In this document: piece by piece, positions 10,371-20,604 of the stretch
Numbering within the stretch: the stretch's first letter is position 1
Layout of the letters: every line of letters begins with the position of its first letter
NCBI GenBank assembly: GCA_014529385.2
Contig: CM043962.1
Location: forward strand, 125,410,470 to 125,474,469
Length of the DNA stretch: 64,000 bases
Origin: Adiantum capillus-veneris
Lineage: Eukaryota > Streptophyta > Polypodiopsida > Polypodiales > Pteridaceae
Reading direction: 5' to 3'
Program-made: the position numbers and the translations under genes
Notes under the pieces: model-generated
The model's input: only the letters and a program-made list of their open reading frames with translations
What the model was told of the DNA's origin: nothing
The model's database searches: none

Positions 10371-11876
10371 CAAAAGGAATTTTTTGATAAGCATGTGCGG
10401 ACTAAAGAGTTTAAGGTTGGGGACTATGTCCTAGTTTACACTCTGAAACAACATGCTAAGAAGCTTAAAAAGCGAGGGATGGGACCTCTAGTGATTAAAG
10501 ATCTATCACCAAGTGGAGCCATCAAGCTTGCTACATTAGACGGAGAAGAAATGCCCAATTGGATTAGTGGATGCAGAGTGAAAAAGTATCTTTTGCCGCT
10601 AACCCAAGACATGCTTCTCAAAATACATCAAGAAAAGCTGCGTGTCCAGAAAAAGAAAAAGATTGAGGAGGAAGCGCAAGCCGAGGCGAAGGAAAGAATG
10701 GAGAAAAGAAGACTACTGCGTCAGAAACAGCGCAATGAAGGAGCAATACGAATAAACGCAGTCAGTATAACAGAAATGGATAATGACAAAGAAGAACCCA
10801 TCATTGAATGCAAAGTAGGAACCAACCAAATCAAAGCCAGAGCACTATTGGATTCACGAGCTCAAGCTAACCTACTTTCAATCAGTTTGTATAGACAATT
10901 GACAAATGACACTAAACTACAAACTGCCAAGCAAGAGTTAAAGAGTTACTCTGAGAATTCAATCAAAACTGTTGGATGCACAGTTTTACATATACAGATT
11001 AACCATTATGTGTATCCTCATATGTTTTACGTGGTTGAAGACCAAGCTACACAACATCAATTATTGCTAGGACAACCATGGCAGAAGCAATACAATGCAA
11101 TGATTGACTGGAGTTCTAAATCAGTGCTTATCAAATACGAAGGTGAAAGTCAATCAGTTAAGTTCACCAAAGGATCGGAGACAACTCGAAAGGAAGAATC
11201 CAAGAACAAAGGTAAACAACAACCAGAGAAAAAGAAGAAGCAATGGCAACCAAAAGTTTCTATACAACCGGATTACTCTTCGACGAGGAATTCTCAACAG
11301 TGGATAAGGAAGACAAGCAATAATATAACAGCTCAACCTTGGGAAAAAACGGAGTCAAAGTTGGTATGGAGACCAAAAAAGGTTGTGCCAGAGAACACAA
11401 AGGTGGAAAGCAGAGTCTTCAATACCAGACAACAGAGTGATTCCAGACAATCAAGGACAGTGAAACAGATCTAGATTCCAAAGAATTTCATGACGGCACA
11501 AAGCTATAGCAAGCAAATTTGGATCCCAAAGATTTGTAAACAGGAACTCCCTTCAGTACAATCAACGGACACTCCTAGGTATTTCAAGGCGAGGAAATCA
11601 ACACAAAGGACAAAGCAGGTTTGGGTCGCAAAGAGTTTGTGGCAAGCACAAGCGAAGCGGAAGCAGATTTGGATAGTGCAAAAGAACAACAGGGTAAAGA
11701 TGAATCCATCTACTGATTCTACTACCGAAGTATCACCAACCCAAAACCCGACCACCAATCCTTCAATCAAACAAAGAGCAGCTTTATTGGAAAGACTGTT
11801 GTATCATCGCTCTGCAATTGCATTGGGAATTTATGACCAAAACAACTACAATGCTTCGCCCACAGACACTTCATAG
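10371..11876 (+). pseudogene. Element A: end of integrase, second retropepsin-like domain and Trp-rich repeats
   Basis: Same frame as 4293-10370 and split from it by one stop; a second stop (TAG, B has TGG) is at 11472-11474. First comes the integrase C-terminal region (basic, G-D-Y-V-L-V-Y). Then, near 10785-11110, a retropepsin-like domain: E-P-I-I-E-C-K, A-L-L-D-S-R-A-Q-A-N-L-L-S, and L-L-L-G-Q-P-W. The active site is D-S-R here and D-S-G in element B. After it, about 10 Trp-centred repeats such as WQPK, WIRK, WRPK, WIPK and WVAK run to the end. A protease-like domain after integrase is outside the normal Ty3/gypsy order; whether it is active is unknown. Confidence 0.82.
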
Positions 11877-14653
11877 TCGTCCGCGAGGACTCAGACTAGG
11901 AGGCGGGGAGGTATACAGGCATACAGGAGTTACAAAGCAGCTACAAGCGCCGAAAACAAAGAAAAACAAAAATTATATTACAAGGGCAGTGTCTTGCATG
12001 ATTTTGCAATTTTTATGTTTGATTGCGGACATTGATAATATTTATGCCCTTATATACCTTGTTTTGCAACAAGAAGAGATCAAATGATGAATTTAGGTCT
12101 CTAGACGTGTAAATATCACTAAATAAAAGTGTTTTTGGAGCTAAAAAGTGGTAATCCAAGTCCAGAAATCACAAATAAGTGTATATTCATATACACAGGG
12201 TTACCAGCTATTTATTGTGTATGTTTGGAATTTTTTGGCTTCAATTTGCTATTTTCCTTTATTTTTTATGATTTTCTTAATAAAAGTAAAAGAAAAATAA
12301 AAAAGCAGGTGAAATGAGATCGGAAAAAAGAAAAGAATAGACGGTGATGGTCCTAATGACAAGGACAACCCATGGTAAAAATTGGGTACAATTCTGAAAA
12401 AGTTGCGGAAAGCCCGAAATGACAGAATTTTGGCAAAGTGGACAGATTTCTCAGAAACAGGTCAAACGGAGTCCAAATTGAGAAATTTCAAATCCTAAAG
12501 TGCATTTCACGACGAGATAGGAGCACATGTCAAATTTGGTAACAAGTGATCCGGGAAGTCCGAAGTTAAGTATTTTTCACATCACTTTCAAGCTCATTTC
12601 CACTATTACCTTCTTGGAGAGAGCAAAGAGCACACAGGAGCATCTGACCTTTTACCGCCTTCTACGACTGCTACGAGAGCTCAGAGGACACCAGACATGA
12701 GAGGTAGACTCGTTGCCATAAGCTTTTGATGCTTATCGTTAACTTTTGTCACGAAAACTGACCAAAACCAAGAAACAAGAGCAGACGGGGAATGGGGAGG
12801 AACGCTAGGTAGGGGCACAACCGCCTAACCAAACCTTGCAAGAACTTAGAGGTGGGTTACCCTAACATAGAAGATGGGTTTCTAGCACTCAAAGCTCGAG
12901 AAAGAACGACTTGAAAAACCCTAGGTCAATAGAGCCTGCAAGAGGCAAAAAGAAAAAAATTATCGAAACGACACAAAACTTCTCAAGAAGCTTAACAACA
13001 TCGAGGGCAATGCAACCATGGAGTATCTCCGGGTTTGGATCACCAAAAGTAGGTCGGAACAACCGATTCGGCTGCAGACACACAAAGCGTCATTTTGGCA
13101 TAACGGCTAAAATTGACGACCAAATGACATGAAACTTCACAAGCAGCTTCAAATATACATGGATGACTTATGTTTGCAAGCAAAACCCAAAAGAAAGCTG
13201 ATTCACTTACCGATGGTGAAAAAGACGCTTTCGGGCAACCAAATGGATAAAGATGGAGAACGGGGAGCCAAAGTCAAGTTCAACCAAATAGGTGGCTTCA
13301 CAACATATCCAATGAGTTGGAAATGCAACTCTCGAGAAGAAAAGTTGAAGAAATTCAACTCCAAGGCAAAAAGACGACTTCGGAGACTGAAATGCCTATA
13401 AGGGGGCTTTTTAGCTAAACTAATGACTTTTTAAGTTGAAAACTAGTTAGCAGGGCTTAGGGCACTAGCTTAAAGCATTCTTTGCACAAAAAGACCAACA
13501 TTTCAAGAAAAGACATCATACGCGTATGATGTCTCACAGCATGATTTTCACATCCATTTCAACATTTGAGTGCATAGCCTCATTCCACATGTTAATCACA
13601 TCCTATGAACCAAGTATCATGAGAATTGGAGTTAGAAAACCCAAGGAAAACCAAAAAGACGCAAAGTAGGCCATAAAATTGATTTTTGGTCCTAATTTTG
13701 TCAAAATAACTCCAAACTCATTGAAACTTTGTAGGATTGTTGATTAACACATCTACAAGCTATCTGGAACCAAAAAGCACCATTTTGACACAAAAGACAT
13801 CATACGCGTATGATGTCTATTTGCACTTACAGAGCCAAAACTGCTCATTTGGCATCATACATCCATTATATATATCTAATACATGCTACATATGAAGTTT
13901 GGAACCATTTGGTCAAGTGGATCACCCCATTAGCCCAATTGAGGGAAAATCCTTCATCCAAAGCCTATTTTTGGCCCAAATCCAACATACTCAAGTCCAA
14001 ACCAAGATTTGAGTAGAGACAGTCCTTCACTAGTACATGGGGAGTCCACAGAATCAATCCCATGAAAAATTGATGAAAAAGACATCATACGCGTATAATG
14101 TCTTTAGAGCCATTTTTAGCCCAAAATATATCCAAAGTTCATAAATCCACTGAATAAGCCTATCTAAAGCCATATCCAAGCTTATAGAGAAATTTGGTCC
14201 AAAAATACACTAAAAGACATCATACGCGTATGATGTCTCACTATGTGATTTTGGCACCTCAGGGCTTCAACCACCAAACAGAAGTGATCTACATGCCATT
14301 TGAAGGTGAACCACCAAGTTTTATCCAATTTGGATCATAAAATCCAATTCCCTTTCAAAACTTTGCCAAGAGCCTGAACTGGACTAAACTGGCCAAAACT
14401 TGACCAAATGGGATCCAAACTCAAATCCAAGCATATGATACTCATGTATACACTATCAGCTACAAGCACAACCAATATGAAGTCATTTTGACACAAAATA
14501 CATCATACGCGTATGATTCTCCAGCATGATTCTGAGCCCAGTTTGCATATTTTTTCACCTACCCTGCATCCTTAGGCCCTGAATAGCTCATGTTTCAATT
14601 TTCAAGTCATTTGAATAGTTAAAAGCTTCATTTCGGCTTTCAGTACTAAAAAG
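11877..14653 (+). other. Element A internal non-coding spacer (second leader)
   Basis: 2.8 kb between the long polyprotein frame and ORF3. I see no supported gene. The first half is AT-rich, with a pyrimidine-rich stretch and a 23-nt match to the RT catalytic-site DNA near 13151-13173. The second half carries five palindromes and reads as a diverged duplicate of the leader, with the same order and spacing and the same secondary motif after the copy at 14215. It is nearly identical in element B (56238-59016). Confidence 0.78.
13511..14520 (+). repeat. Spacer palindrome array of element A (5 copies)
   Basis: Copies of AGACATCATACG plus reverse complement at 13511-13534, 13795-13818, 14078-14105 (one mismatch), 14215-14238 and 14499-14520 (decayed arms). 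Spacings of centres are about 284, 285, 135 and 284 bp. The last four reproduce the leader spacing (287, 125, 284). The final copy lies about 140 bp before the ORF3 start, much as the last leader copy lies about 180 bp before gag. Confidence 0.92.
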
Positions 14654-17600
14654 ATGCTAACTTCTGAAATTGAAGTTACAGGATCCATGGATTCCGCCAA
14701 GTTATCGGCAACGAAGAGAAAAAGACCGACAATCAAAGATGCTCTTGCAGAAGCGGAACCCTTTGACATTCCAGCAGAAACCCTCAAGCCAACCAAAACT
14801 TGGGTGGAGGAAGCAGTACTGGAACAAGAGGGAATAAAGATCTACCAGGGGACTTTCAGAGATCCTCAAGGGCAAGCGGTGGATATACCGATGATCCCAC
14901 AAGAGTTGGTGGATTATAGCAGGTCAGAGAACATCAGCAGGTACCTGGAAAGGGAAAACTTGCACAGATTCTTCACCTCGAGACCATTAGGTGTGGATAC
15001 AAGAAGAGTGTACGAGTTGGCAACATCCATTCAGAAGGATGGGAAAGCCACATTGACAACCATGGATGGAGAGAAAGTAGAAGTACAGATCACTCCACAG
15101 CTCATTGCAGATGCATTGAAGCTAAACAACAAAGGGAGCTCTGTCAGGGAAAGAAGGGAGGCTATAGAGGTTTATGGGTCCAAGAAACAGAATGCAACTT
15201 ATGGAGATATGGCAGACCAAAGAGCGGCAACCCTTTGCCGACTGTACAACCAATTTCTCCATATTTGCAGTAAAAGACCGCAAAAGTATACGACACCACC
15301 CCATGCCATTGCAACTACCATCACATGGGCATTGAAGAGCAATATGCCAAAAGAGGTGAATTACGCTCAACACATCCACGAGAAAGTAATTGCCATGCAC
15401 AACGAGAAGCCAAAGTATATAGGAGGAGCTGAAGTTCTGACAAGAATAGCTTATGAAGCTATTGGAGCCAGAGATCAATGGCCAAAGGTTCCCTCCCAGA
15501 ATGAGTGGCTTAGAGAAGCCGATGAGGAGGAAGAACAGCCTGAAGTATCCAAGAGGGCGTCCACAAGAGCACGCAGGAAACTAGAAATAGTTTCAGAACC
15601 TGAAGAGAATGTGGATGAGCCGATTATGAAGAAAGCAAAGAAGAAGGTTGCTCCCAATCAAACCAAAAGTCAGAAAGCGGCACGAATGGAAAGACTAGTG
15701 GAGCAGTTTAGAGCGGAAAGAGCTCTAAAGGGGGACTTTGAAGAAAAGTGGGTGCCAGACCCCACTAAAGTCGGAACTAGCTCAGCCAGGCCACATGTTG
15801 ATCAATATAATCAATATATTAGAGCTTATGAGGAGTGAGAGGCAATACTGGAGCAGCAACCTGTCGAGCCATACACTGAAGAGGAAGTACAGCTTTTAAA
15901 AGCTGAGCTGCAAAAGGACGACAAGGGGAAGAAGAAAGTAGATGAGTCTACTGAACCTCAAGAGAAAGACGGGCAAGCAAACAAAGGGAAAGCCAAGATG
16001 ACTGAGGACAATCAGCCCTCCTTTACTAATGTACCCAGCCCGAAGAAGACGGAAATCATTGTGGAAGAGACCACAGTAGAGATGGACACGGCTGGTATGG
16101 AAAAGCCGGAGGCCGAGACCAAGGAAAAGGAGATAGATCCAATTCAGCAAAAGAAAAACGATTATGAGGATCTGGTAGCGATAGGGTACACTGAAGAAGA
16201 GGCCCTTGAGGCGGTTTATGGGATCACCCTACAAAAACGAGATGATCGGAGAGGGACAGAGGAAAATACAAAGAGTACAAAAGAAAGTGATGAAAAACTA
16301 GACGAGCAGAACGTACTAGAAGAGCCGAAGCCAGTGGAGGTGGTGGCCAAAAAAGCTTTAGAGTTGACAGATGAAGATGAAAAAGACATGCACATGGTGC
16401 ATGAACTGCTCCACAAGATCAAAGAAAGATCCAAGGCAAAGGAAGCGGAGATTGAGATAGCCAAACAAAGGGAAGCCGAGTTGCAGAGGAAATTAGAGGA
16501 TGCTATGACTGAATCTGAAAGTCATAAAGCATCACTCTACGATGCAGAAAACGAGAGAGACAGCTTGATACTCCAGCTAGCTGAGGCCTCAAGAGAAGTA
16601 ACAAGTGCACAGGAAGCAAGGGAGCGGATGGAAGACGACTTGGAAGCGGCTAAAGATGAGCTCATTGAGCTAAGGGAAAGAGTCGAGCTCCAAGAAAGAA
16701 CAATCACTAGACTCAGGATTACCCCTAGAGATAGCAGATAGGAACTGAACAAGAGGGAGCTCTTGTACCAGCTCTGGAAGACCAGGTCCGAAGCTTACAA
16801 AGAGAGCTAAGATTAGAGCAAGTGCAAAGGTTGCACATTGCGGAGGGATCATTGGCAGCAGAGGAGAGGCTCACTTTAGAAAATCAAACACTAAGAACAG
16901 AGAATGAGACCCTCCGCAAACAGCTCCAAGATCTACAAGAGCAACAAAGAAGAGAGACAGAGACACCACAAGAAGAATCAGGTGGAGCAGCCATAGAACT
17001 ACCAGAAACTGGAGAGGCAACCACAATTGAAGATCCAGTCCCAGTTCACGAGGTGACCTCAACTTCAGGAATCTCTGAAGAAGAAGAACAAAGGCTCCAT
17101 GACCAAATAGAAAAGTCAGCACAGGAGAGTGCCAAGGCGGAAATGGAATGGGAGAGGAGACTCCTAATCTCCATTAGACTTCAGGGATTAGACACAAAAG
17201 TGCTCCATGAAGAGTGGATGCAACCCAGCCTGCCTTTCCCTTTGATGAAGTTTGAAGTGATAAAAACGAAAAAGAGAATAGAGGAGGAGCAGTATGTCGC
17301 TCTTTATGAAGGCGACATCACAAAAGAGGAACAATCAAAGAAGATTGTAGATTCGCAGCCTAGATGGAGGAAAGGTTGGTTGAACAAATACCCAGCCTAC
17401 CTCATCTACTTGGTAGAGGCACTAAAGGAGATTCGGGAGGATGCAACCTTCTGCCCGGTGCCAAGAGTCAGAAGCTGGAAAGAGCATGGCAGGATTGCAG
17501 AAAAGAAGCCAAATTGGCTTAATTACCCAAGGATGCCAGGACCAAAGGCAGGAGAGAGAATAGGTAAAGCCTACATGGTGAAAACCCTAACGGGCACCAT

Positions 17601-17961
17601 CAAGCTCTTTACTAGCTCTCCTGACCTTTCGTGTCAGATGCTCGAGAAAATTTGCAGGACTCTCTTAGCTTGCATTGAAGTGTTCGCGCAAGATAAAGCC
17701 ACGACCTCGAGTCTACTATCGACGGCCGACACAGTTACTGATATGATGTATGATCTTTCATTGCAGCCTTCTCCAAAAGTGTTGCACCTCCTATACCAGA
17801 GGATTATGTTTTTGCCTAGCTTCCACATGCAAACATTCGAAGAAGCTTTCTACACCGGCTTTTTCACCCACGAAAGCAAAATATTCGGCCCAACCTTGAC
17901 CATCGGCAACCTACGATACGAATCACATTTGCAGATGCTCAAGACGACAGGACTTTATTGA
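14654..17961 (+). pseudogene. Element A accessory ORF3 (coiled-coil protein, broken)
   Basis: About 1,100 codons in the position where Athila-type elements carry an env-like ORF. It is broken by TGA at 15836-15838 (B has TCA) and by a frameshift near 16735. Residues about 1-330 form a soluble, mixed alpha region that faintly resembles the N-terminal region of some plant 'putative transposon protein' ORFs. A Lys/Glu-rich basic tract follows. Near 16165-16240 a segment D-L-V-A-I-G-Y-T-E-E-E-A-L-E-A-V looks like a UBA helix pair. From 16390 to 16970 there are long heptad-like coiled coils, and then a 280-residue C-terminal domain with several Trp. I see no signal peptide or membrane segment, so an envelope role is not supported. 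Function unknown. Confidence 0.72.
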
Positions 17962-17997
17962 CCAAGCATAAAGGTCATGTCAGGGACGACATGAACG

Positions 17998-18010
17998 CGG
18001 AGGGGGAGAG
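17998..18010 (+). promoter_or_regulatory. Polypurine tract of element A
   Basis: CGGAGGGGGAGAG abuts the 3' LTR. The same 13 bases, in minus orientation, abut the 3' LTR of element C at 29278-29290, which ties the two families together. It primes plus-strand DNA synthesis in this class. Confidence 0.9.
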
Positions 18011-18954
18011 TGTTGAGCGAGACAGCAGAGGATCACACCCATATTTTTGCTCACACTCATCATTTTTGTAACCATTGATTGTAATAAATGTCTTTCCGAC
18101 ATTGATTTTGAATTGAGCCATTCATTAAGTAACGGGACTCAATTGAGTTTCCAGCTTGTAATCCCGAAGTAATTTCACTTGCTGATGTAATTAGTTAGAG
18201 ATGTTCTCACCTCCAAGGCTGAGGTATATAAGCCAAAGTTTTTGTAACCTAAGGGATTCAGATTATTAATCAAAGTCAGTTTTTGAGCGCCGTGACTGTG
18301 TCTAAGAGAGGGTGAGAGAGAGAGAGAGTCTTATCTACTTGCTACGCGAGCTACGGAGCCGCCATTGGAGAAGCGACACCGCCATTGTGTTAGCAACGGC
18401 GAGAGCTACGCACTGATACCAAGAGTGCGTGCTATCGGCTTCTATGTGTGGTAAGTTCCTACGAGCTTCGGTGTGAGTTTTCTTCCAACTCGTGTGTCGG
18501 AATAGAGCGTGCAGCATATCTATAGAACCACAACGAGTAGAGCTACGCATTAGTACCATCGGGGTCAAGTTTCGGTCACCTATATTTTTCGGCCTGTCTT
18601 CATACGCGTTTACCGCACGGAGTGGTTATAGGTTGATTTTGCAGTTCAAGTCTTTTGGGTGTTGTTCTTACCTAGTGTATAGACTTCCCCTTGAGTTTGA
18701 GATCGATTCAATGATTCTAGATCCTGTTTCGTATAGCATTCGTTCGTAGTACGGATTTCAGTCACTTGCGTATTTTAGAACTTAGATTTGATTTCCTTAG
18801 TAGTGATTGTCATTAGAAGGTCGAGTAGGTGATTTGACACCCACCTAGTTGTTTCCATGCGCCTGCGGGTCAAGCTTCGTCCTCGTCTGACAAATTCTAT
18901 TGTTGGTTGAGTTCTCTCTATTTAGCTTCCGCTAGCAGCGTAACCGCCTTAACA
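18011..18954 (+). repeat. Element A 3' LTR
   Basis: 944 bp, starts TGTTGAGC and ends CTTAACA, followed by the CTCAA duplication. Differs from the 5' LTR at about ten positions by eye, mostly transitions. TATA box at 18225-18232. Confidence 0.95.
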
Positions 18955-19031
18955 CTCAATCTATGAATATCACTCCATTTGTGTAAGAACGTATTGACCG
19001 TATCCTTGTTGCGATCACGCTCTTCCTCGTG
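18955..19031 (-). pseudogene. Element F: gag sliver between elements A and D
   Basis: 77 bp whose minus-strand translation, H-E-E-E-R-D-R-N-K-D-T-V-N-T-F-L, continues directly into the F gag at 1925 once A and its duplication are removed. On its other side it meets the F gag N-terminus at 41964 once D is removed. It proves that A and D landed 72 bp apart in the same gag gene. Confidence 0.8.
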
Positions 19032-19159
19032 TGTAAGGTCTCCACCTGTTCTAGAAGAGGGTTACCTATATAAAATTTTAAGTCTAAATTATCAAGTTAG
19101 CAAGTTTCAAAATTGAGTTTGGGTTAGTATAGATCAAGTTACCCTAAGGTTAGCATTTC

Positions 19160-19290
19160 TAAGGTATGTGTATGGCATGTATGAGGATGTGCATGCATGG
19201 GTGTGCATGCATGGGTATGAGGTGTGTATGCATGGTCATGGGTATGAGGATGTGTATGCATGGTCATGGGTGTGCATGCATGGGCATGTA
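19160..19290 (+). repeat. Short tandem region rich in TGCATGG in the D LTR
   Basis: Irregular repeats built from TGTGCATGCATGGG and GTATGCATGGTCATGG. The 3' LTR has fewer units (27350-27410), so the array changed length after insertion. Probably simple slippage. Confidence 0.7.
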
Positions 19291-19533
19291 ACCCCATCAT
19301 GTATGGCCATGAGTCATGTGTATAGGTAATCTTGTGCCAAGTGTTGGGTCAAGTATGGGAGTGTGGCATGGAGGCTAAGTATGGACTAGAGAGGTGTATC
19401 ACTTAATTAGGTAAAAGGGGACACCTATAGTGGTTAGTGAGATGCTTGTGACACCTCTACTTCTTCTTTTGGCAAGAGGGGGCGAGCAAGGGAGGTATGG
19501 GCATGCCTTGGCCATCAAGAAACCCCCAGAAGC

Positions 19534-19543
19534 CTATATAAGG
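19534..19543 (+). promoter_or_regulatory. TATA box of D LTR
   Basis: CTATATAAGG, conserved in the 3' LTR at 27902-27911, followed by a C-rich stretch. Likely RNA polymerase II promoter of element D. Confidence 0.65.
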
Positions 19544-20457
19544 AGCATTCCCACCCAATTTTACACACAATTCCCAAGACAGAGCAAGGAAGTGCTATTG
19601 CCAGATCAATCTTTTGTGAAGCCTTTCTACATCACATAACACACAAAGGAGGTCTTAATTAAGGATAATTCAATTATATTTATATTAATCTATTGCTCCA
19701 TAGCCTCTTTTCTCTGGAGGATTCCTATGTCGAACTTAATTATGCTAGATGGCTACAACATTAAATAATCTATATTGTCAATGGTTTCCATCCATTGATT
19801 GTATTTCCATTGTGGGGTTAAGGATCACCTTGCTTCTTGAAGATAGTTAATTTTCCTTTAATTAAGCATGAGTTTATGCATATAATCATCATTGCCAGTT
19901 ATGCATGTTGTGCATAGCTATGTTGTAAAGCTCTTCACCTATGATTCTCTAAGATATGGTGAGACTTTTTGTGCACCCAAATTGAGGATTATTCAAGGAA
20001 TTACATCCTTGATTTTCCCATGAAATTAGGACATGATTATGAGACTTCTTGCATACAAAAAAACATGTACAACTAGGGTATTGTGTTGCATTAGCAAATT
20101 GTGTATGATTTTGTGGAAGTTAATCATCTATTATATTGGGTATTTGCATGGTTATAATCTACCATTGTATGTTACAATGATGCATCTAGCTAGCTAGTAC
20201 ATTAATCTTGATCTCATGTTGCATACGATGGAAGTTTGGTTATGATAATCTTATGATGAGTTTATGAGTAATTAAGGCATATTCATCTCGTTGCATCCTT
20301 GAGTTATTTTGCCTACTTGCAATTGTGAAGGCTTGTTAGTTAATCTAGCATTATGTGTAAGAAGAAGGTTATTCCTTGTCAAGTTTTCTCATTGGTTGTT
20401 GTGGGAATTACACCTAGTCTCTTGTTTCTCCGGAAGAACTAATCCTAGAAGTGAGAT

Positions 20458-20604
20458 ATGGCCCCCAAGAGAACCCGGTTTGGTGGTGCTAATGACCGCG
20501 AGGCGGGAACTAGCAACATGGTGAACAACGGTAAAGCACCGATGAGAGAAGAAAATCCGGCCATCTCACGAGGCATCGAGGAGGAAATTCATGAGGTTGG
20601 ATGA
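20458..20604 (+). CDS. Short ORF inside D LTR, possible LTR-encoded start of gag
   Basis: 48 codons beginning M-A-P-K-R-T-R, a basic start like that of many plant chromovirus Gag proteins, then a hydrophilic stretch. The same ORF start is kept in the 3' LTR (40733 onward), where a stop appears about 40 codons in. It lies about 0.9 kb after the TATA box. The main gag domain at 22637 has no convincing start of its own, and the sequence just before it ends in a pyrimidine/AG context like a splice acceptor. I infer that a spliced leader could join the two, but no junction is proven; chance conservation by LTR homogeneity is the main alternative. Confidence 0.4.
   Translation: MAPKRTRFGGANDREAGTSNMVNNGKAPMREENPAISRGIEEEIHEVG

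Larger units (their letters stand above)
1926..18954 (+). mobile_element. Element A: complete 17.0-kb Ty3/gypsy LTR retrotransposon with RT deleted
   Basis: Two direct LTRs of identical length (944 bp) start TGTTGAGC and end CTTAACA, and are flanked by the 5-bp duplication CTCAA at 1921-1925 and 18955-18959. The internal order is primer site, palindrome-bearing leader, gag, zinc knuckles, protease, integrase, second protease-like domain, Trp repeats, palindrome-bearing spacer, accessory ORF3 and polypurine tract. RT and RNase H are missing through an in-frame deletion at 9366/9367 relative to element B. The LTRs differ at only about ten sites by eye, so insertion is recent. The tRNA-Asp primer site and large size resemble the Athila/Tat branch, but this lineage call needs an RT tree built from B. 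Confidence 0.93.

Noticed and set aside
13129-13401. 90-codon ORF with YMDD in the A spacer read as an RT remnant
   Set aside because: Only 23 nt match the RT site; no other RT motif precedes or follows. Kept as a finding about a short match, not as a gene.
14654-17961. ORF3 as an envelope gene
   Set aside because: Position fits Athila-type env-like ORFs, but there is no signal peptide, membrane segment or glycoprotein-like Cys pattern.
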